From Kryptolebias marmoratus (lineage: Eukaryota > Chordata > Actinopteri > Cyprinodontiformes > Rivulidae): 64,000 nt of DNA. A program made the translations under genes and the position numbers. Below are positions 40,901-51,700 of this stretch, piece after piece. The notes beneath the pieces are model-generated. The model was not told where the DNA came from and did not search any database. It was given only the letters and a program-made list of their open reading frames with translations. Location: NCBI RefSeq assembly GCF_001649575.2, contig NC_051430.1, positions 14,523,088 to 14,587,087 on the forward strand, written 5' to 3'. Position 1 is the first letter of the stretch, and every line of letters starts with the position of its first letter.

Positions 40901-42352
40901 ACGGGGAAACTGTGACCGAGGGTACAATAGTTCAAACGGAAACTAGCTCGGGATCTGTGTCACGGCCTGTGTTTGAGGTGTACTTTGCGTTTCAGGCCAG
41001 TTTAGGAGGCAACGTTCGGTTCGTCCTGACCGCCTCGGCACCCATCTCCTCTTCAGTGTTGTCCTTCCTCCGAGCCACTCTGGGCTGCGTCATCTGCGAG
41101 GGTTACGGACAGACGGAGTCCACTGGAGGCTGCACTTTCTCCTTGATAGGAGACAACAGCGCAGGTAATTACTTTTTTTTTAAGCGCTCTCTTGCAGGTT
41201 GCTCCTGTTCTCAGCTGATAAGCAGATCATCTCCGTTTCAGGACATGTTGGTCCTCCTGTCCCCGGTGCCATGGTCAAGCTGGTGGACATCCCTGACATG
41301 AACTACTTTGCTAAGAATGAGGAGGGAGAGGTGAGAAAATGGGAAAGAGACCGTCACATTTGGTGTCCAGTTGGCCTTTTGACACGTCACAATATTCTTT
41401 GGTCTCTTAAAGATTTGTGTCCGTGGCCACAGTGTGTTCAAAGGTTACCTGAAGGACACGGAGAAGACAGCCGAGGCCCTGGACAGCGACGGCTGGCTTC
41501 ACACTGGGGATGTGGGCCAGTGGCTTCCAGTAAGACCGAGCAATATCGACGTATTTAAGCGCAATACTTTCTTGCAAATAAACAAACAAAAAAAGTTCCA
41601 ATAAACATGTTTCTGGCGTCAGAACGGCACGCTGCGCATCATTGACCGGAAGAAGCACATCTTCAAGTTGTCCCAGGGAGAGTACGTCGCGCCGGAGAAG
41701 ATCGAAAACGTCTACGTGCGCTCCGTTCCTGTGCTCCAGGTGTTCGTTCATGGAGACAGCTTACAGGTGCGTTCACACAGAAAAGGACTTCACTGAATCT
41801 AGATGTGCAAAGATTTTCTGATCTAGTTATAAATGCTCGACTTTCTCCTGTACGACGTGTCTCCAGTCGTACGTCGTAGGAATAGTTGTTCCTGACAGAG
41901 AGGTGTTTGTCAACTGGGCCAAGGAGCGGGGTTTCATTGGCTCCTACGAGGAGCTGTGCCAAAACCCTGTAAATCAAATATACTATTTTCAAACATCACC
42001 TCCATCTAACAATTTTACAAGACGTTTGAAAAACTGATCATCTCCCAACAGGATGTAAAGAACGCTGTATTACAAGACATGAGGTCAGTGGGGAAGGAAG
42101 CAGGACTCAAATCCTTCGAGCAGGTGAGCGGCCTCCAGTGGAAACTCAAACGATCCGAAGCTGCAAAAACAAGCTCCCAGTAACGTCTGCTGGAATCCGT
42201 TTGTGTCGCCACAGGTGAGAGATCTCCATTTGCACCCCGAGACGTTCAGCATGGCCAACGGCCTTCTCACGCCCACCCTGAAAATCCGGCGGGCCGACAT
42301 CCGCAGAGTGTTTCAGGAGCAGCTGTCAAGCATGTACAAGTCGACGATTTGA
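34310..42352 (+). CDS. acsl5: Long-chain acyl-CoA synthetase, ACSL5-like
   Basis: Activates long-chain fatty acids to acyl-CoA via an acyl-AMP, on ER or mitochondrial outer membrane. Exons: 34310-34525, 34610-34724, 34850-34914, 34993-35082, 37176-37275, 38362-38540, 38652-38684, 38907-38958, 39118-39191, 39519-39596, 39699-39833, 39915-40049, 40996-41164, 41242-41330, 41413-41529, 41623-41766, 41867-41968, 42052-42123, 42215-42352. They total 2103 bases, 700 residues, all in phase. One N-terminal membrane segment (about 31-52) precedes TRPQP. ATP-binding motif TSGTTGKPKG (279-288), YGQTE (461-465) and the fatty-acyl signature from DGWLHTGD (536-543) through IIDRKK are intact. The stretch [14 protein letters not shown] fits ACSL5 better than ACSL1; ACSL6 is the nearest alternative. 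It probably starts transcription near 26.2 kb. Confidence 0.95.
35829..36078 (+). mobile_element. Tc1 transposase fragment in acsl5-like intron
   Basis: ACAGTCAAGCACGGTGGTGG and what follows encode [15 protein letters not shown], the conserved Tc1-transposase block. A degraded GVMVFE...DETQ-like stretch precedes it. It lies in the 2.1-kb intron after exon 4. No intact element ends were found. Confidence 0.65.
37470..37911. repeat. Dispersed repeat, copy 3
   Basis: Contains CATGCCAGAGTCTTAAAC and GAGTTTCATTCATATCC, shared with copy 2 in the same orientation, and ends at a CA microsatellite. Confidence 0.6.
37912..37942. repeat. (CA)n microsatellite
   Basis: About 15 CA units abutting the end of dispersed repeat copy 3, in the intron before acsl5-like exon 6. 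Confidence 0.95.
38341..38361 (+). repeat. (TG)8 tract at acsl5-like exon 6 acceptor
   Basis: TG repeats run to 38356, followed by TTTAG, with the exon beginning at 38362. TG tracts in this position influence exon inclusion in other vertebrate genes (for example CFTR exon 9). Confidence 0.9.
40110..40470. repeat. Dispersed repeat, copy 4
   Basis: Contains TTGAATTTTAACAAAACTTG and AAGATGGCTGCCACAG, matching copy 1 in order and orientation. It lies in the intron before exon 13 of acsl5-like. Confidence 0.6.
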
Positions 42353-42797
42353 TCCGCGCAGCACCCGAGGGTCACCGCGTCCACGCAGGATAAGAAATTA
42401 GTGCAGAAACTCCTACAGCTGGATGTATTTTGATGGGTTTTTTAACTGCTGTCCACATTTGGTCACACAAACATGTTGCATCACCACTGATGTTTGTTTT
42501 AATCTGATCTGTCAGGATTTTTATGAACCAATTCTTGTTTAATAGTAGAAATAAAACTTGCAGAAGCTACCTTCAGAAACATTTTTACACTACAGTGTTT
42601 AAAGTTTTTGAGTCTCCATGGGACATTGTCACTCATAAAAGTTGCATTAACTGTAGGTCTGTCATATTGTACAATTGTTGGAGTCTGTATCACCACAATA
42701 TAAGCTTTTTACAAATGTCTTCGACCTTAAGAGACACACGAGCGTCTCCTGTGTCTCTATAATTAGTGACCTGCTCAACCTGCAATGATTTGTTTGA

Positions 42798-42803
42798 AAT
42801 AAA
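42798..42803 (+). terminator. Poly(A) signal of acsl5-like
   Basis: AATAAA about 445 bases after the stop codon at 42350-42352, in AT-rich 3'UTR. It is followed by a TG-containing region. Confidence 0.6.
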
Positions 42804-42918
42804 GAACTTTTTAAGGAAAAACCCTCCTGCAGTCTCACTGAGAAACACTCCATGATTATTGATCGGTAAATCAAGCTGTTAGTAAAAAAGTAATTGGATG
42901 TTTTTCTCCCATAGTTAA

Positions 42919-42924
42919 TTTATT
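42919..42924 (-). terminator. Candidate poly(A) signal of bin3
   Basis: The minus strand reads AATAAA about 1.3 kb past the bin3 stop, 116 bases from the acsl5-like signal on the opposite strand. The two genes would end tail to tail. Confidence 0.4.
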
Positions 42925-44069
42925 TCATGATTGATTGCAGCTTACAACAAATTGACGACACAAGAAACAAAACTAAAAATAAAGAATTCCCTTAGTTCTG
43001 TTAAAATCAATAATTTAAACTAAATAACAAAAGTACCTTCATTAGTAAAAAAAATTAATAACGCAACACAACCTGCGTCACAGAACAACTCAAAACAAGA
43101 AACTAAGCCTTAAGAATGTCTAAATCAGAATAAATAATCATTAGGCCACAAAAAACTAATAAAAACTCAACTCACATAAGACGAGACTGTGTGTGTGTGC
43201 ATCACCATACATTGGGGCTTTCATACTGAAGCTCAGCCCAACAGAGTGGAAACAAAGGAGTGCAATAGCAGTATGACTTCATCCAAAATTAAAAGAGGCC
43301 AAAAACAAAAACTGGCTTCCAGTTCTGGTGTTGAGGGTGAAAAAGGACTTTCTAGCATCCCAGAAATGTGCGAGCCTCTCCGCTAACACACACTCTAACC
43401 AACAATAGAACAAAGGACTGGATGCTGTGAACAAAAGGGAAGTGTGTGCGTGTCGTTACGAGCGACTTCCACTAGAGGGAGTGCCAGCATTTGTTTTCCT
43501 GTTGCAGAAGTCGGTTCTCCGTCCAGCCTGAGCCCAGTCGCCTCTCAGCGGCACACAGGTCGAGTCCCACTACACACAAGTTAGTTATTGTGTTGCAGAA
43601 CAACGTGGGCACGTTACACAAAAGGTCCTGTTACAATTATAAACTCCAAAATAACAATTAAAAAGAAAACAAGCCCTCAAAACTAAACTTGCATATAAAT
43701 AGAAAAGGACAATGTTTTTGGCGACAACCTGAATGAATCTGAACTGTTTGTAATTTCAATAACAAACAAACAAACAAAAAAAAAAACCATCTCTGAAAGA
43801 CTGTTGGTAGCACAGCTGATGAGACTTGTAACAAATAATTATTGTTCGGATTCAATTTTGTAAAACAAATGCTCTAAAAACAATGTAGTGTAACCCTGAT
43901 GTAACTAGCTCTGACAAAATCGGCTTGATTTTTGTTTTTTCATTAAAAAAGAAGAAAAGGAAATATTGGCTTTTAATGTGTCACTTGGCTGATGGCTTTG
44001 TTAATGTGGCTTTCAGCTGCTTTGATTTGAGAATGAAACATCGGGGTGTAGTGCAACAAAAATGGAAAA

Positions 44070-44089
44070 GGGGGTGGGGGAGGGTGGGG
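44070..44089 (+). other. G-quadruplex-forming tract in bin3 3' region
   Basis: GGGGGTGGGGGAGGGTGGGG has four G runs separated by single bases, a motif expected to form a stable parallel quadruplex. It lies on the strand opposite the bin3 transcript, 130 bases past the bin3 stop. Confidence 0.75.
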
Positions 44090-44220
44090 CGGCAACCAAA
44101 CAAGCCGATAATCAGTTTAAGGCCACTGCTGTCTGCTTGAACTCCAGAGGAGCTCGGAAAGAGAGCAATCCCTTCAGAGAGGCATGAAAAGAGCACTTCC
44201 CGATGTTCAGCTTTCCTCCC

Positions 44221-45668
44221 TCAGTCGTTGGCGACAATGGACAGAGAGCGCAACTCGCTGAGCTTGGCCTCCGTCTCCCTCTGCCTCTGCTCGTCAGTCA
44301 AACCAGCTGGGTCGATCTGGTCTGTCAAATCGCTGAAGATCGTGTACATTTCAGTGAAATAGACCACCTGGTGGGCAGAATAAAAAAATTGTCAGTATCG
44401 AAAAATATAAATCCATTCTTCCTATACAAAAAAAACTCGGACAGGGTCGATCTTAAACACCTCTCAAGAACGATTCCACATTTAAATCCAAGCTCTAATC
44501 CTGCTTTTACTCACACAAGTCTGAAGCTGCTGGTCTCAAACTCTCCTAATGAGAAGTGATTGGAGAAAAGAAATGGGTGTCCACGGAAATCAAACCACTC
44601 TGACAGAGCCCCCCCCCAAAAAACAGCCCGGCACTTCAGTGGCTACTGACCCTGCTTTTCTCTCCCGATCTGAACAAGAGATAGAGTGTTCACTGAAAGC
44701 TTTCTTGACACTTCCCACCCCTGCTTCTTCCCCTCGGTGCATGAGTCAGGCTCTCCAGAGAGTTGCTTTGATGATTAATAGACTTTAATCACATTACAAG
44801 ACTCCAGAAGAGTAGGCAGAGAATGAAAGTACGGGGAAATACAACCCCATGAAACCCACAAGCACGTCTCAATATTTATTCAAACAGCAATGCAAACGAT
44901 GGCCGTGCTCTTAAGGGGGCATCTCTGAAACAGCATATGCTTTTCATTGCAGGCAGGAGCAACAAGACGAACCAGGACAGGAAAAAAAATAGGTTATTCA
45001 TTCACATAAACTGCCAACCAAGTAAGAATTATTTGTTGACTGAGGACATCGCTACAAGCATTATAGACACAACCAGCCAAACGGAATAATGTCAAGAGTC
45101 TAAACCACTTTATACAAGCTGTTTTTAAGTGCTCAGTCTGAAAGACATTGCCTGTTTACACCAAAATTTGCCACCTAAACCACATGAGTGGGCCATAAGT
45201 ATTGGGTTACTGCTGTTTGTAGGGGTAAAACGGATACATTTTTTTTCCCTCAAAAGTGACTTGTTGAAAGGGCCATCGGAAATGTCCATATGACCAGTGA
45301 TGATAATGTACACCAGATCAGCGTGTTCTCTGTACCAAAAACCACCTTACAATTACTCCAGTCACCACTCCGGCGTAAATGGAACCTCGCACGACTGGGA
45401 CTGCCTCTGATAGAGAAGCCAGATCCTCGTGTTTGGAGCAGAACCTAAACCGACGTTACCCTTTGTCTTTGCGTTTTAACAAATCGGTGTCTGATTCCAT
45501 ACACAGTGTGTCCGCTGCGAGGAAAAATCAACAAAACCTCCGCAATTGTGTTGCATTTCATTTAATAAATGAAAATATGTCAACTCCTCAGCATCTGCAC
45601 AAGTGGACAGATCAGGCTGTGGCTCCTGCTGAGGATTACTCGCAACAAAAGCAGCCTTTGTGCCTTTA

Positions 45669-45739
<71 letters not shown>

Positions 45740-48700
45740 GAAAAAGGGAAGCCAAGGATGAAACCGTGCGCAAGGCTCAGGATCAGGTCCACTGACCGCC
45801 CACTGGCGGATGTATGTGTGTCAATTTGAAAATACGGGTTCAAAAGATAAGCATAAACAGGCAAAACAGGAGAATTTTTGCATGATTAAAAATCCCCCTG
45901 AAAGTAAAGGGTAGTTTATAGTTCTATAAATATTTTGCGATGGGAACATACCTCATCTGCTAATCTGAAGTTCAAAGTGCATCCCAGAACTCCGTAATTG
46001 TCATTAAGTCTGTGATAATCTAATTTACTAATTAGGAGTGTGCCAGCGACTGTCCCAAAGAGGAAATGACATGGCCGAGCAGGTGGGGGGGAGGGGGACA
46101 TGGTGGCGCTAACTTCAGACGCCCAGCTGCTTAAAGAAAAAAGACTTCAGGTTAGAGGAAGGCAGGCAGGGCTGCAGTGGAGCCAGACAGATGAGGCCTT
46201 CCTCGCAGCAGTGTGGGTCGTCGCCGGGGGTTAATCACATTAGGACTGCAGGGTGGGAGACAGACTGCCCGACTTAAACACACCCTTCAGCAGACCTGTT
46301 AACAGCACACTGCTCGTAGGGTGTGCCTGCAGCTGTGGGGAGCCTCTGCAGGTCTCTGCTTTTCTGGAGAGCGCCACTAACCTGTGCGCGGATAAGAGCC
46401 TCAAAGCTGGGCTGGAAGTAGTCGATGCGGCTCTGGTAGAATTTGGGCATCTCGTCCAGCAGCTGCTTGTTCTTGGCCTCGAAGTCCTCCTTGACCGGTT
46501 TGAGCTCTTCGTTAGCCTGCGGGGCGGAGGCAAGACGAGAAACAAAAGCATGGGTCACAAATTGCCCGTTCTAAATTTAGACAAGAGGACTCCGGTGGCA
46601 GTGCATGCTGTAACTCATTTTGACGAAGACTTTCAGATTTAGGATAGGAAACCGCACAGAGCAAAAGAAGTTATAAGTAAAATCCTTAAAGCATCGTTAT
46701 CGGTCTTTTTCTTATTGTTATGAAAGATATTTAACTAATTCCCACGGAGATGCAGTGCAAAAAAGGCTGTAATCACGACCACAGTGAGGAGGAGTGGGTA
46801 ATGTGGGCAGACTTGGCTGTGAGTGGACTCCAGCACCACTGATCTCCGTGTGAATGTATTAGTGGGTAGTCTGCTGTAGGCATGGAGTTATGGAATGCAC
46901 AAAGAATAATTGTGAGAGGGTGAGAATTTTTATTAAGGGGAAGCGAGGAGTTGCTATAACTATACAATAACATATTGTTTATATGCGCCATTATGGTATG
47001 GTCTCTCCACCTTGGTTTTTATTTCCCCACATATAGGAGTTAAAATGGCAAACAAATGTTGTGTAAGGAACATTTCTTTAAGTGCACGGGGATTCAAAGG
47101 GCAGGGATGTAGGGCCTCTTCAAGGCTTTGTTCCCCTGACAGTGCTTTTCTCGGTGTGTGTGGGTGGCTCACCATGTGAGGATGTGTTAGAGGCAATAGC
47201 ATAGGCAACCATGCAACACTATCTGTGAATGTGTGCGCTTCTGTAGTGGCCTCACGGTGTGTGTGTGTGTGTGTGTGTCTACAATTCTCAATTATGTGCC
47301 TGTAGATGTGCAGCAGTGCCTTTTTGAAAAGGCACTACTTGAGAGCCTGCTAGCTTGCGTGGGTGAAGGAGTGCACATGTACTGTATGCATGTGCTCAAC
47401 TATTTTATTCACATCCAGTCAGCATTTGTGTCTTTTCCCACTTATCGCGCTCTATTCACGGAACACGGAGCGCTGGACGAGCAGGTGAACCCTGCTCCCC
47501 TGAAAGTTAGAGTATTTTAGCCGACTAAACGTGTGCACAGACGCGAACTGACCTGGTGCAGTTTGACCATAACGGGCCCGGTCTTTTCTTTCTCTTCATA
47601 CTTTTCCACTTTGGACTGCAAGCGCTTGTAGTCCTGCAGGGCCTGCTCCCGACGTTTCACCGCCATGTTGAGGCTCGGGAAGACGCCGCTGTACCTAAAA
47701 GACAGCAAACAGACCCAGGAGGCCATCAGGGTGTTGAACACGACATGCACAGTGATGCACGGACAAGATCAACTCCAACACGCAAAAAAGTAGGGGGTGG
47801 GGGGAATAAATTTAAGCGCTTTCACCTTTCTCTGAAAAATTCAGACGTGAACTCTGCATCACATCAGATCTCACCAAAAGCCATTATGATTTAATAAAAT
47901 TGCTCTCCTAAACATCTTCTTGTGGAGGTACTCTCAAACCCCAGAGGACAGCTCTGCATTAAGCTTCCTCTCATCTATTATCTAATTGCTATAGTTCAGA
48001 ATGGCATGAAACAATTTATTTGGTGACAATTATCCTATTCCAAATGAAAATATATTCTTGCAACAAGAATCCTGGTCTTCTGCACTAAAAATAGGAAAAC
48101 ATTCATCTGTAACTTAGCAACAGGAGTCTGAGCTTCATCCTGGGACTTGTTGCACTGGTTTTGTGTCTGCTCTTAATGGGAAACAGGAATACTGTACACA
48201 AATATGTACATATCAAATCCAATATTTTATTAACACAAAGTCAAGAAATAAGAAAGTTTCATGCATCTTTTGATTCATTAAATAGCTAATATTGTTTCAT
48301 TCCGAGGCATTCGAGGTACTTGATTTGCAATTGGTTCTGATATGAAACAAACAGATCAGCAGCTCCAAGTACAACAAAGGCCAGTATTCCAGAAGAAAAC
48401 AACCCTGGCAACAATCCTTTTTGGCCATTTTTAATACTTAGACAGCAGGAAAATTAAAAAAAAAATGTTTTCAAAAGCAAACTACACAGTTTTTCACACA
48501 GGTGCCTACTACATATGAGTCAGAAGTAAAAACAATCGTAATGAAGAATTAGATCACCCTTTTTTGAATGAGTCATTTAAAGCCTTTTATCAGCTGTGTA
48601 GGCTCACTACTAGAACAGGGTTTTTTTTTTCATGTGAGCCTCTATCCATAGAGTTATTAACCACAAAATGTGTGGGCTACATAATTTATGTCCCTCTCCA

Positions 48701-51700
48701 TGTCAACCATTGCCCTGCTATGAGCAGCAGAGGAGAGAACCGCTGAAAGCCCGTGCATGCATTGTAAAAACCGTAAATTACAACTCTGTCTGGTCATTAC
48801 ACCTTACCAGAGGCTGATGGGGCATGGGGGGGAGGGCTGAGGATTGCTGTCAGACAAACGGGAATTGTTTCCGACAGGAAGTTAAGCAAGGAGTGGTCGT
48901 GTAGTGTTTGAGTGACATCACGTAGCTCGGCTGAGCCCAGCCCCACGGCCCACGCTCTCTAACTATTTATAAAATCCTACTTTGGCCCAGTTTGTGGTAG
49001 GGGTGGATGCCGATCCTCAAGTCTACTATCTGCTCCAGTGTACACATACTTCAAGTGCCAAGGGATTATGTAACTACCCTGGAGGCATGACGGCTCTCAA
49101 ACATTGTTTTTCTGGCTGCTGACAAGGCAGCAGGAAACCAGCTTTTACATGACACAAAGGCTAATAGAATAATCACCAGCACAGTTTACTGTGACAAACC
49201 CCAACGGTCTGCTTGATTGGGACAACACTGCTGCTAACAACTACATTTGTGCACACTGAAATGCAACATCCCCACTCTTCCAGTACAAAATAAGCAGGAA
49301 AAAAAACCACACAAAGCAGCTGCTTATTCACCCATTCTTCTTTTGTCCATGCTAGTTACTGAGGCTAACTGTATGTCCTGATGTTAAAGTGACTCAGCTG
49401 TGTCCTGATTCCAACATGAAAACAAGAGTGGTCCCCACTGAAAATACCCTGCATTTTCTCTGTAAAACATTTGTCTAAAACTTTCCAAGACTGGGACTTC
49501 TGCTTTGCTATCCTGGTCTCAACTGAACCACTCCCGGTCAGCCAGCAAGGTCTGAATTTGCGTTCCTTCCTGAGGGTTGTCTGGTTAAATGCTGCAAAGG
49601 GGCCAAGGGCACACCGCTGTCCGTGTGACGGGTCAGGTGGAACGAAAAGAGCATACGAAGCCAAAAATGAGTTTACGAGCAGCTGCCAATCCACAGAAAG
49701 GCCAGTCTGAACTGTCAGCCAAGCCCAAGTCTGGTCTAGACACCCTCAGTCTAGAACTCTGGCGGTGCCTTAGTCACATAACTCACTACTGTCAAGAAAA
49801 CACTGCAAGCCACTAAAAATAGGGAAACATGAATTACTTTCTGAAAATCGCTGCATTTTTTTGTGTCAGATAAAGGCTGAAAGTTAAATCACATGGCAAG
49901 GTTTGTTAAATCTATTCTTACTATACAGTAACTAACAAATCAATGAATTAAGAGCAGTAAACCAAGAGAACACGGAGGTAATGTTCATGCCTCCTTTGTC
50001 TGAAAAAAATGCTCTCTTTCAATAACAGTTCTGTGCTATGGCGGCGAAGACAAGACGCTTATAAATCTGGTTTTGGATGCTCATAAATCTCTAACCGAGC
50101 GAAATGTCGGACCGTCTTATGTATTGGCTTTTCTGTATTTGTCACTACCTCCATTAGTGGCTCAGAGGCGTAACAGCGGCAAGTTGACTTCAACCCCTTA
50201 TACTGCCTCGGTCCTTCCACAAGTCACACAGAGACAGGAAAAAGGCATTTTAGGCCTGGTTTGAAAGAGTTTTGAGAATCGGGTTAATGTGTCCTAATGC
50301 TTTATTATGAAACTATTATTATTATTATTATTATTCAGAACCATGCTGAAAGATGCTCTATATAAGACTGGTAAACTCCAAATACAAAAATACTTTAAAG
50401 CTATGACAACTCAACAGTAAATTCAGGCCTTCATCATCTCAGCAGCTCGGGCCAAAGAGTCCCCCTTGGCTTTAGGCCTCCCGACCTGCTCCAGAGGCAG
50501 AGCCTTCATCTAAAACCGAGGGGTGATGGTGGTTTGTCCAGTTCTCGCTCAACCTAGGGCAGAGGTCTCAAAACAGGCCTGACTTCTGTCTCACCCAAAA
50601 GAACACTGGAGCAGAAAGGGCCATGTTAGGCGGCCCAGATAATACAAATGCCTCGATGCCCACGCACTCCCCTCCCCTCACATAAACACAGTGATGTCAT
50701 TCAGTGACCCTACTGAGTGGATGAGACTCTCAATTGAACCTGAGAAATAAAAAGACACTGAGGGTGAAAGGGGAGTGTTTTTACGTTTGTTTTCTGTGCA
50801 CTTCGCCAGATGCAAGTAAAAAGGATGGATGCCAAAAGTTTAAACAGCAGTTACACATGGACAAACAGCATAACCTAACAAACACAACAATTACAAACAC
50901 ACACACTATTAAGTGAAAGTCTTCCATTAATATAACAATCTTCTTTTCAACTCATCACTAATTGTATTTACAATGCCACAAGATCACAACCAGAGTATTC
51001 TGGGATGAGTAAAAAAACATTAATGAAGGACTAATGGAATCTTAATGGAAGCTTTAAAGCGCACCAGCTCTTGTATCTTTGTGTGTTTTTTTAATGAATA
51101 ACACCTTTGTAAATGAATAACCAGTAATGCTGTCTTTTTAGAGAGGTTAAAAGTAAAACGGAGAGGTCAGTTTATCTTGGCATTCATTTGAAAACCTGTT
51201 TTCCCTGCACTATTTTAGAAACATGTTAAAGCAGAAGTTGCTTAATGGTCCAAAATACCAACACCTCTTCTCTCCCCTCAAAGTCCAGGCTGGTGTTTGT
51301 ATATAGGTGTGTGTGTGTGTGTGTTTGTGTGACAGCATGTGCTGTCCTGAGACAGTTCTCTTGCTTAACCAATCCACGGCTGTGGGCCCAGGAAGCTGGG
51401 CTCTTTGCCATATTCTGAGCCTGCCCACACGTCCGCCTGCCGCCCACCAGGAAGAGGAAATTAGAACCATTCCATCCTGTCGCTGCTCCCCACCAGCGCA
51501 CACGAGGGAGACGGGGCTTTACACACACACACACGCAGACAGACACTGACCTAACCCAGGCAAACAGCGGATTCACTTTACATCAGCCGTTCCACAAAAC
51601 GAGAGATTCATGAAAAAGAAAGTTCAACAAAAATCACAGTATGCTTGTGTGCTTAAACAGAGCACGTGTTTATTGTCCTGGGAGGAGCTAAGAGGAGGAA

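Noticed and set aside
41852..41880. 8-base inverted repeat (TACGACGT/ACGTCGTA) spanning an acsl5-like acceptor
   Set aside because: Short and explained by the coding sequence SYVVG plus chance; not enough to claim a regulatory structure.
45580..45864. Polyglutamine open frame
   Set aside because: It is only the (CAG)22 tract read in one frame inside a bin3 intron, without a plausible start or splice context.
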